64,000 bases of DNA, taken from positions 1 through 64,000 of the forward strand of contig JACKOX010000011.1 in NCBI GenBank assembly GCA_024233975.1, read 5' to 3'. The translations under genes were made by a program, and so were the position numbers. Positions within the stretch are counted from its first letter, which is position 1, and every line of letters begins with the position of its first letter. Positions 1 to 10,868 of the stretch are shown here, in pieces. This DNA comes from Rhodanobacteraceae bacterium (lineage in GTDB: Bacteria > Pseudomonadota > Gammaproteobacteria > Xanthomonadales > Xanthomonadaceae). The notes beneath the pieces were generated by a model. That model had not been told where the DNA came from, ran no database searches, and saw nothing but the letters and a program-made list of their open reading frames with translations.

Positions 1-1
1 C

Positions 2-190
2 TACAAGGCCGGCCAGCCCTGGTACGTGGTCCGCGAGAAGGACAACGGCCTCACCTCGCAGGTCGCCTGGGACAACACCCAGCGCGTCATCCTGAACGAG
101 CAGAGCGACGGCACCCAGGTGGGCGACGATGACATCGCAGCCTTGCACGCCCGCGCCGCCGCCCTGGCCGAGGCGATCGGCAGCAACTGA
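2..190 (+). CDS. 3' end of an unrecognised protein (partial)
   Basis: Only the last 62 codons lie in the window; the frame is open from the left edge to a TGA at 188-190. The peptide is hydrophilic and begins with YKAGQPWYVV. A W-x-V-V-R-E-K strand is followed by an alanine-rich helix ending in AEAIGSN. I do not recognise the family. The reading is supported by high GC at third positions and by a strong terminator 22 bp after the stop. A function cannot be given without the missing upstream part. Confidence 0.6.
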   Translation, partial: YKAGQPWYVVREKDNGLTSQVAWDNTQRVILNEQSDGTQVGDDDIAALHARAAALAEAIGSN

Positions 191-212
191 TCGCAGCCAA
201 TCGATGCAATGC

Positions 213-239
213 AAAACGCCCGGCTGGTCCGGGCGTTTT
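213..239. terminator. Bidirectional rho-independent terminator
   Basis: A perfect 11-bp inverted repeat, AAAACGCCCGG / CCGGGCGTTTT, encloses a 5-base loop (CTGGT). The stem starts with four A and ends with four T, so the hairpin has a U-run on either strand. It sits between the end of the plus-strand partial gene (190) and the end of the minus-strand diguanylate cyclase (281) and can serve both. Confidence 0.9.
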
Positions 240-280
240 CGTGTCGGGCGTTGTTGTGTCTGGTGGCAGCCGCAGCCAAC

Positions 281-1765
281 TCAGTCCGGCTCGCGCATCA
301 CGCCACGCCGGCCACCACGCTTCGCTTCGTACAAGGCCATGTCGGCGCGATGGGAAAGCATGGCGAAGGTCTCATCGGGCGCCGCCAGTGCCGCGATGCC
401 GATGCTGACGCTGGGCCGGCTGCCATCCGGCAGCCGAAGCTCGCTGCGCGCCATCGCGGCCAGCACCGCCTGTGCGCGCTGCTCGGCCTGGTCGATATCG
501 GTTTCCGGCAGCACGGCGCAGAACTCGTCGCCGCCAATGCGTCCCAGCAGGTCGCTCTTGCGCAGCGCCTGCCGGCATTCGCGGACGATGCCGGCAAGGA
601 TGCGATCACCAACAGCATGGCCGAAGTCATCGTTGATGCGCTTCAGGTAGTCGAGGTCGATCATCATCATCGACAGCGGCTCGTCGCGCTCCACCGCGGT
701 GCGCATCGCCTCACTGCCGAGCTCGACGAAGAAATGCCGGCTATAGGCTCCGGTCAGCGAATCATGGATGAGCAACCGGCGCAGGTGGGCGTTGTCCGCA
801 TACAGCACCGGCACCGCCATCCCGAAATAGGTGGCGGCGGCCAGGATGATCACGATGAACTGCAGCGTCAGCGCCAGATGGCCCAGGCCCAGCAGCGCCA
901 CCAGCGCGGCCAGCGTGGTGCTGAACAGGGTGATGGACAGCATGGATTCCATCGCGCCCTGGGTGTGCACGATCCACAGCTGCAGCAGGATGGCGGCGAA
1001 TACCAGGAACAGCAGCGGCTCGTTGTCCGGCATCAGCGACATCGCGTAGAGGCCACCACCAGTGCTGAGCAGCATCACCGCCAGCTTGGCCAGCCAGCGT
1101 TGACGGTCGGGTTCCGGCTGCGGCAGGCCATCGAACAGGCGCAGATCCTCGCCGGCGTCGATACCCAGCCGCCGCGCCAATGCGCGCAGCGGCACCACCA
1201 TCAACGGCCCCAGGGCCAGCAGGCCGGCGTAGTCACCCATCGCCCAGGGCATCACCAGGCCGCCGAGTTCCTCGGGCTGGATCAGCCCACCAATCAGCGT
1301 CACCACCGAACCCAAAAAACCGGCCAGGAACGCCGCCAGCAAACCACCCAGCAGGAAGGCCACCACCGCACGCAGAACCGCCTCGCTACCGGCATGGCGG
1401 ATTGAGCGCGCGACGATGCCGGCCGCCAGCGCATAGGCCGCGCAATGCACCGCGGCGAACAGGGTCGCGTTCAGCAGCCAGGCGGACCAGTCCAGCTGCA
1501 TGCCGGTTTCCAGCGCCGTCGGCAGCAGGCTGATGCAGGAGGCGGCGACGATTCCCGGGAGCGCGCGCAGGCGAAACACCAGGAAGCCTGCGAAAGCCAC
1601 GGCCGTTGGCGGAAACCACAGACTGGCATGCGGCTCGTATTCCAGAAGCTGGGCGCTGAAGAACGCGCCCGTCCACAGCAGGGCCAGCGACACCTGCACC
1701 AGCAGCCACGCCAGAACGCCGCCCTGCAGGCGTGCTGTCGAACTGGCGTCGTACTGATCGCTCAT
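281..1765 (-). CDS. MASE1-type membrane diguanylate cyclase
   Basis: A 494-residue inner-membrane protein predicted to make cyclic di-GMP from two GTP. The first ~310 residues form eight or more hydrophobic segments. The SLWFPPTAVA stretch near residue 50 fits the MASE1/MASE1-like sensory domain. A GGDEF domain follows, with the intact active-site loop GGDEF at residues 411-415. The inhibitory I-site RKSD lies exactly five residues before it, so product feedback is expected. The ATG start at 1765 has an AAGGA-like ribosome site upstream. It stands alone, divergent from icd and convergent on the terminator at 213-239. The signal sensed is unknown. Confidence 0.92.
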   Translation of the reverse strand: MSDQYDASSTARLQGGVLAWLLVQVSLALLWTGAFFSAQLLEYEPHASLWFPPTAVAFAGFLVFRLRALPGIVAASCISLLPTALETGMQLDWSAWLLNATLFAAVHCAAYALAAGIVARSIRHAGSEAVLRAVVAFLLGGLLAAFLAGFLGSVVTLIGGLIQPEELGGLVMPWAMGDYAGLLALGPLMVVPLRALARRLGIDAGEDLRLFDGLPQPEPDRQRWLAKLAVMLLSTGGGLYAMSLMPDNEPLLFLVFAAILLQLWIVHTQGAMESMLSITLFSTTLAALVALLGLGHLALTLQFIVIILAAATYFGMAVPVLYADNAHLRRLLIHDSLTGAYSRHFFVELGSEAMRTAVERDEPLSMMMIDLDYLKRINDDFGHAVGDRILAGIVRECRQALRKSDLLGRIGGDEFCAVLPETDIDQAEQRAQAVLAAMARSELRLPDGSRPSVSIGIAALAAPDETFAMLSHRADMALYEAKRGGRRGVMREPD

Positions 1766-1972
1766 GCGGCGGCTGTTTCCTTCGAAGGACCAAGGCTGGC
1801 CGCATGATAGCCGGTCATTCCGGTCGCCGTGGTTTGCCCGCGATGGCGGTGCCGCGCGACAATGGCGGACTGTTCAGACCGCACCCGCCAGGGTGCCGGC
1901 ATCGATCACTCGCCGCCGGCCCTACGCCGCCGAGGCCGACGAACCGACCACCTTCTGCCACCGAGACCCGAT

Positions 1973-4210
<2,238 letters not shown>

Positions 4211-4265
4211 GCAATCGATACGGGGAACCGCATCGGCCACGCCGGGTCCGAGCTTTTCCGATGAG

Positions 4266-4291
4266 CCAGTCCGGGATGACCTCCGGGCTGG
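4266..4291. other. Inverted repeat between icd and the methyltransferase gene
   Basis: A 9-bp stem (CCAGTCCGG / CCGGGCTGG, one G-T wobble) with an 8-base loop lies 56 bp after the icd stop and 31 bp before the next start. There is no T-run on either side, so it may be a weak or factor-assisted terminator or a stabilising 3' hairpin for the icd message. Confidence 0.4.
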
Positions 4292-4321
4292 CCGGCAATC
4301 ACGTTGATCCAGGAGAACACC

Positions 4322-5191
4322 ATGCGCCTTCAGACGACACTGCTCGCCGCCTTGCTGGCCTCACCGCTCGCCTTTGCCGGCGACACTAACAGCACCGCAG
4401 CCGACGCCAAGCCCGCCAGCGAGTCGGCGCCGACCGGTATCGAAATGGTCCTGGCGGGTGACTGGCGTAGCGACGAGGACCGTCAGCGTGACCAGTACCG
4501 CCACCCGGTGCAGACCCTGTCGTTCTTCGGTATCAAGGCCGACGACACGGTGGTCGAAATCACCCCGGGCGGCGGCTGGTATGCCGAGATCCTCGCGCCG
4601 CTGCTACGCGATCACGGTCACTATGTCGCTGCGGTCTGGGATGACCGCATCGAAGGCCAGCCAGCCTATCGCTACAAGCTCAATGCCGCACTCCGCGAGC
4701 GCTTTGCCAGCGACGAGGCTGTCTATGGCAAACCCGACGTGCGCGTGTTCGATCCCAAGGCACCCGACTTTGGTCCTTCGGATTCCGCCGACGCCGTGCT
4801 GACCTTCCGCAATGCCCACAACTGGGTTGCTGACGATACCGGCGCGGCCTACTTCAAGGCCTTTTTCAACGTGCTGAAGCCCGGCGGGACTCTGGGTGTC
4901 GTCGACCACCGCGCCAAACCCGGCACCAACCTCGAAACCATGAAGAAGTCCGGCTACCTGACTGAAGCCCTGGTGATTGGCCTGGCTACCGAAGCCGGCT
5001 TCGAGCTGGTCTCCCGTAGTGAAGCCAATGCAAACCCGAAGGACGATACCGATCACCCCAACGGGGTGTGGACGCTTCCCCCGTCGATGCGCCATGACGA
5101 AGCGGATCACGAGAAATACCGCGCCATCGGTGAGTCCGACCGCATGACGCTGCGCTTCGTTAAGCCCAAAAAGGCGGTTCCTGCACACTGA
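4322..5191 (+). CDS. Exported class I SAM-methyltransferase-like protein
   Basis: A 289-residue protein whose start (ATG 4322) is fixed by an AGGAGA site at 4311. Residues 1-20 are a clear Sec signal peptide ending in SPLAFA. The rest resembles the COG4798 predicted-methyltransferase group. A Rossmann-type glycine loop VVEITPGGGWYAEIL lies near residue 80, an RNAHNW segment mid-protein, and a KPGGTLGVVDHR strand typical of motif III of class I methyltransferases. The cytoplasmic cofactor S-adenosylmethionine and the export signal are hard to reconcile, so the reaction is uncertain. It is followed by its own terminator. Confidence 0.8.
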   Translation: MRLQTTLLAALLASPLAFAGDTNSTAADAKPASESAPTGIEMVLAGDWRSDEDRQRDQYRHPVQTLSFFGIKADDTVVEITPGGGWYAEILAPLLRDHGHYVAAVWDDRIEGQPAYRYKLNAALRERFASDEAVYGKPDVRVFDPKAPDFGPSDSADAVLTFRNAHNWVADDTGAAYFKAFFNVLKPGGTLGVVDHRAKPGTNLETMKKSGYLTEALVIGLATEAGFELVSRSEANANPKDDTDHPNGVWTLPPSMRHDEADHEKYRAIGESDRMTLRFVKPKKAVPAH

Positions 5192-5225
5192 CCCAACCCC
5201 GGCAGGCAACCTCGCGAAATGACAG

Positions 5226-5250
5226 ACCCCGGCCACCGAGCCGGGGTTTT
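5226..5250 (+). terminator. Rho-independent terminator
   Basis: An 8-bp stem ACCCCGGC / GCCGGGGT with a 6-base loop, followed by a further run of T, begins 35 bp after the stop of the exported methyltransferase-like gene. Confidence 0.9.
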
Positions 5251-5398
5251 CCTTGCCGGCTGCAACAAAGGCACCACCCACGCCTGCAGCGCGGGTCGTC
5301 CACATCGCCAAAAGGCACGTTCCACAGGGTCAGCGGGCTAGGCAATCATGGTTCCTTGCGGCTACATTCCGGGACATCGTTCGGTTTGGGGGAATCCG

Positions 5399-6631
5399 AT
5401 GAGCCTGTTTCGTGCGTCCCGTTGGATGGCGTCGGTTGGAGCCGTTGCCTTGCTTGCAGGATCTGCATCGGGAATATCTCTGGCCGCCGGGCCCAGCGTG
5501 AACGGCCCCAACAATCCGCCGCCGCCGCCCAACTTTGCTCCGGGAACGCTGCCGACAACGAGCGTGGAGTCGCCGAAGATCATTTCCTCGGAGCTGCTGC
5601 GCGATCGCATCAACCGCCGCGTCCAGACCACGACCAAGAGCAAGACCCCGGTGCGTTCCACGGCCAAACTGCTGCCGGCGCCCGGCCTGGACCTGCTGGG
5701 CGAGGTGGACGGCGAATGGGACGTGGTCGATGGCTACATCGTCTTCACCTATGACTTCACGCCGCTGTCCGCCGCCTTCGGCCAGCTGCAGGTGCTGGTC
5801 CGTGGCTTCGAGACCGTGCGCGAGGGCATGACCAACCGCTATCGCGTCGACGGTTGGGACCGCACCGCCTACTGGATCGATTTCGATGGGGTCGGTCCGT
5901 CGATTCCGCACCTGCTGCCGGCGCTGACCGTCCTGTCTGGCTATCAGGCCAGCGATCCCGATTTTCCGGAATTCAATGCCTCACTTGCAGTCCAGGCGGC
6001 CTGCACGGCCATCAGTCCCTGCACCATCAACTGGTCGCCCTACCTGCTCTACAAGGAGCAGGGCGTGGACTACACAAGTTGGCCAGACGAGGCAGCCGAA
6101 GCAGACCTGTTATTCGTTGCCGACAGCAATGGCAATGCCGTGGACAGCCTGCTGGACGTCTACGACATCGACGGCAACTACGACTATTCCGACGTCCTGT
6201 ATGACGGCGACGAACTGTTGCTGTCGACCATGGGTTACAAGCTCAGCGAGCCGGGCTACATCTACCTGATTGGCTACATGGACTTCGAAACGATCACCTC
6301 GAACCTGCTGATCCAGCCACACAACTACGTGCCGGGCGTCGACTTCAACGATCCCAACCTGAATGCAGACCTGGACGCCGGCAACCGTAGCATCAAGTTC
6401 CTGCTGGACGCGCAGGCGGGGACCGCTGGCACGGCACAATATGCCTTTGGCGGCCCCTTCGACCAGGGTTTCGTCTGGGCCAATGCCCGGGCTTTCGTGT
6501 CACGCGGGAACTTCGAGGAACTTGCGGCCGACGGCGTCAGCAAGCGCGTGCTGGCGCATCCGGCGGCTTCGAGGCACGGTACGAGAAAGCCTGCGTCAGC
6601 AACGACGTCGCCAGCCGACAAACAGCCATAG
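5399..6631 (+). CDS. Secreted protein of unknown function
   Basis: From the ATG at 5399, which has a GGGGGAA site just upstream, the product is 410 residues. A long signal peptide ending near SGISLAAG is followed by a proline-rich linker (PNNPPPPPNF), so mature residues face the periplasm or outside. The body is acidic and rich in Asp, Tyr and Gly, with a DVYDIDGNYDYSD stretch resembling calcium-type acidic loops. Two cysteines (CTAISPC) could form a disulfide. I do not recognise the family. The basic tail (last ~25 residues) overlaps the 3' end of the opposite gene by 36 bp and may be a non-conserved extension. Confidence 0.75.
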   Translation: MSLFRASRWMASVGAVALLAGSASGISLAAGPSVNGPNNPPPPPNFAPGTLPTTSVESPKIISSELLRDRINRRVQTTTKSKTPVRSTAKLLPAPGLDLLGEVDGEWDVVDGYIVFTYDFTPLSAAFGQLQVLVRGFETVREGMTNRYRVDGWDRTAYWIDFDGVGPSIPHLLPALTVLSGYQASDPDFPEFNASLAVQAACTAISPCTINWSPYLLYKEQGVDYTSWPDEAAEADLLFVADSNGNAVDSLLDVYDIDGNYDYSDVLYDGDELLLSTMGYKLSEPGYIYLIGYMDFETITSNLLIQPHNYVPGVDFNDPNLNADLDAGNRSIKFLLDAQAGTAGTAQYAFGGPFDQGFVWANARAFVSRGNFEELAADGVSKRVLAHPAASRHGTRKPASATTSPADKQP

Positions 6632-8125
6632 CAGCAGCGACAATCCTGCCGGAAGCCAGTCCGCGACCGGCATCAGCCACGCGTACGGCGTCGGCCCGGC
6701 ATTCGGGCCGCGCAGGTCGATGCATGGATTGCCTCGACCCAGTCGAGCGCCGTCATCGTGGACCGCACCATTGGCATCGATCCAGCCCACCGGGCCACGG
6801 TTGGCGGAACGCAACACCGGCAGGCGGAACTCCACCGCCCTAAGCTGTGCCATGGCCGTGTCCAGGCGGTCAATCCGCTGCCGCGAGAACGGTGCGAAGC
6901 TGGCCATGTGGACGATCACGTTGCCGCCACCGAAGACGCTACGACGAATGTGTTCGCGGGCATGCAACTCGTAGCAGATGGCCGGTATCAGCTGGCGCCG
7001 CCCGTCGAGCCCAAACACCGCGCCAGCGTCGCCGGTGTCGATCGATCCCGCCCCCCACAGCGGACGCTCGTAGCCGGGGATCAGCCCGGACTTGGCATGT
7101 GCGGCCAGCAACGCGCCATCGGCGGCATGCAGTTCGGCACGGGCCTCGATGCGATCGACGGCGCCTTCTGGCTGGCGTGCACAAACCCGCACCCACGGCA
7201 CTGGCATCCGCATCGCGACGTCCTGGTCCAGACTCTCGCACAGTCGCATCTGTTCGGGATAAGGCACCGGCAGCTCGGGCCATACCAGCAGTTCGCAGCG
7301 TGGCGCGGCGGCCAGTCCGTCACGAGCCAGCGCCAGCGCCGATCCGCTGCCGCGCAGCAGGTTGCGTGCCGAGGCGTTCACCGGCAGGTCCAGCTGCTGT
7401 GGCAGGGCGGAAAGACTCACGCCATCCGGCGATGCCGCCGCGGCGTCGATCGACAGCATGCGCAGCAGGCCATAGCCGGCACTCAAGGCCATGCACAGCA
7501 AGGGCGGCAGCAGGACGCCACGCCACTTTTCCGGTGCGATCCAGGCCTGCGCCAGCGCCGCGCTGGGCCACAGCATCAACCACAACACCAACGCTTCGCC
7601 ACCCAGCTCGGCGAGCTGGATCATCGGCAGTTGCGGGGTCAGCAGCAGGGCCGGTGTGAAGGGGAACACTGCGGGCATCGCGCAGATCAACGTGGACAGC
7701 AGACCGGACTGCAGCAGTGGCCGCAGAACCACGGGCATCGCTCGCCCTCGCAGCCAGCGCGCATCCAGCCAACCGAACAGCAGCCATGGCGCGGCATGTG
7801 GCGTGAACACCGCGAGGGTCAGCGCGCGCTGGCGCCAACCTTCGCCATACTGGTTGATCAGCGCCGCCGCGAACACGTCCCACAAAGCCGGCGCCACGCA
7901 GGCCAGTCCGAACAGGCCACCGAGGACGGCAGCCAGCCACGGCGAAAGGCGTCGCTGCAGCAGAAACCAGGGTGCGAAAGCGATCCAGGCCAGCAGCGAC
8001 CAGGCACCGCCCCACTGCAGTGCGGCAACGAATGCGGCGACCGACAGCAACAGCGCGACGGCGACCAGCAACGTTTCCTGCCACCAGGCGCGGCCAGGCA
8101 TCGGATTGGGGATCGGAACTGCCAC
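6596..8125 (-). CDS. Apolipoprotein N-acyltransferase-like (Lnt paralogue)
   Basis: A 509-residue membrane protein with about seven N-terminal transmembrane segments, a periplasmic nitrilase (CN-hydrolase) domain and a final membrane helix: the Lnt layout. The catalytic triad is visible as E284 (VWPELPVPYP), K345 (HAKSGLIPGYERP) and C384 (AICYELHARE), matching Glu-Lys-Cys of Lnt. The usual V-P-F-G-E loop is replaced by I-P-G-Y-E-R, so this is probably a divergent paralogue acting on a different acceptor rather than the housekeeping lipoprotein enzyme. The start is GTG at 8125; an in-frame ATG at 8101 has no good ribosome site. It lies 18 bp after the ABC exporter gene, so the two are co-transcribed. 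Confidence 0.82.
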   Translation of the reverse strand: MAVPIPNPMPGRAWWQETLLVAVALLLSVAAFVAALQWGGAWSLLAWIAFAPWFLLQRRLSPWLAAVLGGLFGLACVAPALWDVFAAALINQYGEGWRQRALTLAVFTPHAAPWLLFGWLDARWLRGRAMPVVLRPLLQSGLLSTLICAMPAVFPFTPALLLTPQLPMIQLAELGGEALVLWLMLWPSAALAQAWIAPEKWRGVLLPPLLCMALSAGYGLLRMLSIDAAAASPDGVSLSALPQQLDLPVNASARNLLRGSGSALALARDGLAAAPRCELLVWPELPVPYPEQMRLCESLDQDVAMRMPVPWVRVCARQPEGAVDRIEARAELHAADGALLAAHAKSGLIPGYERPLWGAGSIDTGDAGAVFGLDGRRQLIPAICYELHAREHIRRSVFGGGNVIVHMASFAPFSRQRIDRLDTAMAQLRAVEFRLPVLRSANRGPVGWIDANGAVHDDGARLGRGNPCIDLRGPNAGPTPYAWLMPVADWLPAGLSLLLWLFVGWRRRC

Positions 8126-8143
8126 GAAGCGCCGCCTTCCGAC

Positions 8144-9925
8144 TCAGGCCGTTGACGGTTCCAGTGCCAGTTCGCCTGTCTGCAGCCGCCACAGCGCAGC
8201 ATAGGCGCCATCGCGACTCAGCAGTTCATCGTGGCTGCCAGATTCAACGATGCGTCCGGCATCCATCACGTGGATGACATCGGCATGGCGGACTGTGGAC
8301 AGTCGATGCGCAACCACCAGTGTGGTGCGGCCCTGGCTGACCCGCGCCAGTGATCGCTGGATTGCGGCCTCGGTTTCGTTGTCCACGGCGGAGGTGGCCT
8401 CGTCGAGTATCAGCAGCGCCGGATCGCGGTACAGCGCGCGCGCCAGGGCAATGCGCTGACGCTGTCCGCCGGACAGCAGGCTTCCGCGTTCGCCCACCGG
8501 GCTGTCGTAGGCAGCCGGCATGGCGCGGATGAAGGCATCGGCCTCGGCGGCGACCGCGGCGCTCTCGATGCGAGCACGATCCGGCGAGGCCACGCCGTAG
8601 GCGATGTTGTCAGCCACGCTGCCGTCGGTCAGGAACGGCTCCTGCGCGACGTAGCCGATCGCCTGCCGCAGCAGCATCGGATCGATGCCGGCGATGTCGT
8701 CACCATCGAAACGGATACACCCACTGTCCGGGTCGTTGAATCGCAGCAGCAGCTTCAGCAGCGTGCTCTTGCCGCTGCCGGTGCCGCCGACCAGGGCGAT
8801 GGTGCGCCCGGCGGGAATATCGAGACTGACCTCGCGCACCGCGGGTCGGCCGTCGTAGGCGAAACTGACCGCATCGAAACGCACCGCGCCACGCGCAGGC
8901 GTCGGCAGCGCGCCGCTGGCGCGCGCGGGCAGCGGCGACTCCAGCAGATCCATCAGCCGACGCACCGAGGCCATCGAGCGGTTGTAGAGGTCGGTGATGT
9001 CGGCCAGCCGGGTCAGCGGCCACAACAGGCGCTGTGTGAGATACACCAGCGCCGAATAGGTGCCGACGCCCAGCTCGCCGCGCAGGGTCAACCAGCCGCC
9101 GTAAAGCAAGGTGGCGATGAAGCCCAGCAGCACGGCGATGCGGATCACCGGCGTGATCGCGGCGGAGAAGCGGATCGCCTCGGCGTTGTTGGCGCGGAAG
9201 TCGTCGGATGCCGCTTTGAGGTGTGCCGATTCGGTGGCTTCGGCGGTGTAGGCCTGGATGGTGGCCATGCCGCCGAGGTTGTTGGAAAGCCTCGCCGACA
9301 GGGCGCCCGCCGATTCACGAACCGCCGCATAGCGCGGCGCCAGCCGGCGCTGGAACCAGAACGCGCCGTAGAGAATCAGCGGCACCGGCAGCAGCGCCAG
9401 CAGCGCCAGTTCCGGCGCCATGAAAAAGAAGATGCCGGACACCAGAATCGACGACATGAACACCTGGATCAGGTCGTTGGCGCCGGTGTTGAGGAAGCGC
9501 TCTACCTGGTTCACGTCCTCGTTGAGCAGCGCCATCAGGCGACCGCTGCGGTGGCGCTCGATGAACTGCGGTGGCATCCGCTGCACATGTTCATAGGCCG
9601 CCTGACGCAGCTCATGCTGCACGTCCTGGGCAAGGTTGCGCCAGCGCAGCTCGTAGAGGAACTGGAACCACGACTCCAGCGCCCAGACCGCCACCGTGAT
9701 CGCGGTCAGCCACAGCAGCTGGGTCAGCGGATCGGCGATGCCAACCTTGGCCAGGAAGGAATCGCGCTGGTTGACCACGATATCCACGGCCACGCCGATC
9801 AGCAGTTCGGGCAACACGTCGAACAGCTTGTTCAGCACCGACCAGACCGACGCCAGCACGGCGCTGGCACGATAGGGGCGCGCATAGGTGAACAGGCGAC
9901 GCAGCGGATGCACGGGCTTCGACAT
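8144..9925 (-). CDS. ABC exporter, fused permease-ATPase (MsbA/ABCB type)
   Basis: A 593-residue half-transporter. Residues 1-310 hold six transmembrane helices (ABC_membrane fold). The nucleotide-binding domain follows with Walker A GGTGSGKST, the signature LSGGQRQRIALARAL, Walker B LLILDEATSAVD and the H-loop VVAHRLSTV. It should homodimerise in the inner membrane and export a lipid or hydrophobic product. It is the first gene of a two-gene operon with the Lnt-like acyltransferase, which suggests handling of an acylated or lipid-linked molecule. It is longer than a lone ATPase and lacks a peptidase or double-glycine processing domain, so a bacteriocin exporter is less likely. Confidence 0.92.
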   Translation of the reverse strand: MSKPVHPLRRLFTYARPYRASAVLASVWSVLNKLFDVLPELLIGVAVDIVVNQRDSFLAKVGIADPLTQLLWLTAITVAVWALESWFQFLYELRWRNLAQDVQHELRQAAYEHVQRMPPQFIERHRSGRLMALLNEDVNQVERFLNTGANDLIQVFMSSILVSGIFFFMAPELALLALLPVPLILYGAFWFQRRLAPRYAAVRESAGALSARLSNNLGGMATIQAYTAEATESAHLKAASDDFRANNAEAIRFSAAITPVIRIAVLLGFIATLLYGGWLTLRGELGVGTYSALVYLTQRLLWPLTRLADITDLYNRSMASVRRLMDLLESPLPARASGALPTPARGAVRFDAVSFAYDGRPAVREVSLDIPAGRTIALVGGTGSGKSTLLKLLLRFNDPDSGCIRFDGDDIAGIDPMLLRQAIGYVAQEPFLTDGSVADNIAYGVASPDRARIESAAVAAEADAFIRAMPAAYDSPVGERGSLLSGGQRQRIALARALYRDPALLILDEATSAVDNETEAAIQRSLARVSQGRTTLVVAHRLSTVRHADVIHVMDAGRIVESGSHDELLSRDGAYAALWRLQTGELALEPSTA

Positions 9926-9981
9926 GGGCTAGTCGGCAACGGAGAAGGAGCGCGCAGTATGCCGCGTCGTACACTGGCGCG

Positions 9982-10626
<645 letters not shown>

Positions 10627-10802
10627 TCCGGACTCCGGCAGCGCGCCCTGGGCTGTGCGATCTGGCCACGGGACAGGACAGGCCTCGCTTCCGCTTCGGA
10701 AAGCCATCCACCGCTGTGGATCGGGGCGCCGCCGGGAGCGGCGGAATCAGGAAAGCGCTGAGCGCCAAGTTGCTGATATATGGAAAAATAATTCTCCGGC
10801 AA

Positions 10803-10856
10803 TGAAGCCGTAAGGCTTTCGCTGGATGGCCACTGCAGTCTGCGCGCAGTCCAACC
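10803..10856 (+). promoter_or_regulatory. Structured 5' leader of the beta-helix surface protein gene
   Basis: Two adjacent hairpins precede the ATG at 10869. The first is AAGCC-GTAA-GGCTT (10805-10818), a stem closed by a GNRA tetraloop. The second pairs GGaTGG...ACTGC (10824-10836) with GCAGT-CCAACC (10846-10856), with one mismatch and a CC bulge. An unusually AT-rich stretch (10770-10797) just upstream could carry the promoter. The layout recalls riboswitch leaders, but I could not match a known consensus, so the call is only structured leader. Confidence 0.4.
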
Positions 10857-10868
10857 ACGGATTTCGCC

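Noticed and set aside
10803..10868. A GEMM (cyclic di-GMP-I) riboswitch
   Set aside because: The hairpin order is suggestive, but the conserved GCAAACC and ACGCAAAGCC core elements are not present as such. It is reported only as a structured leader.
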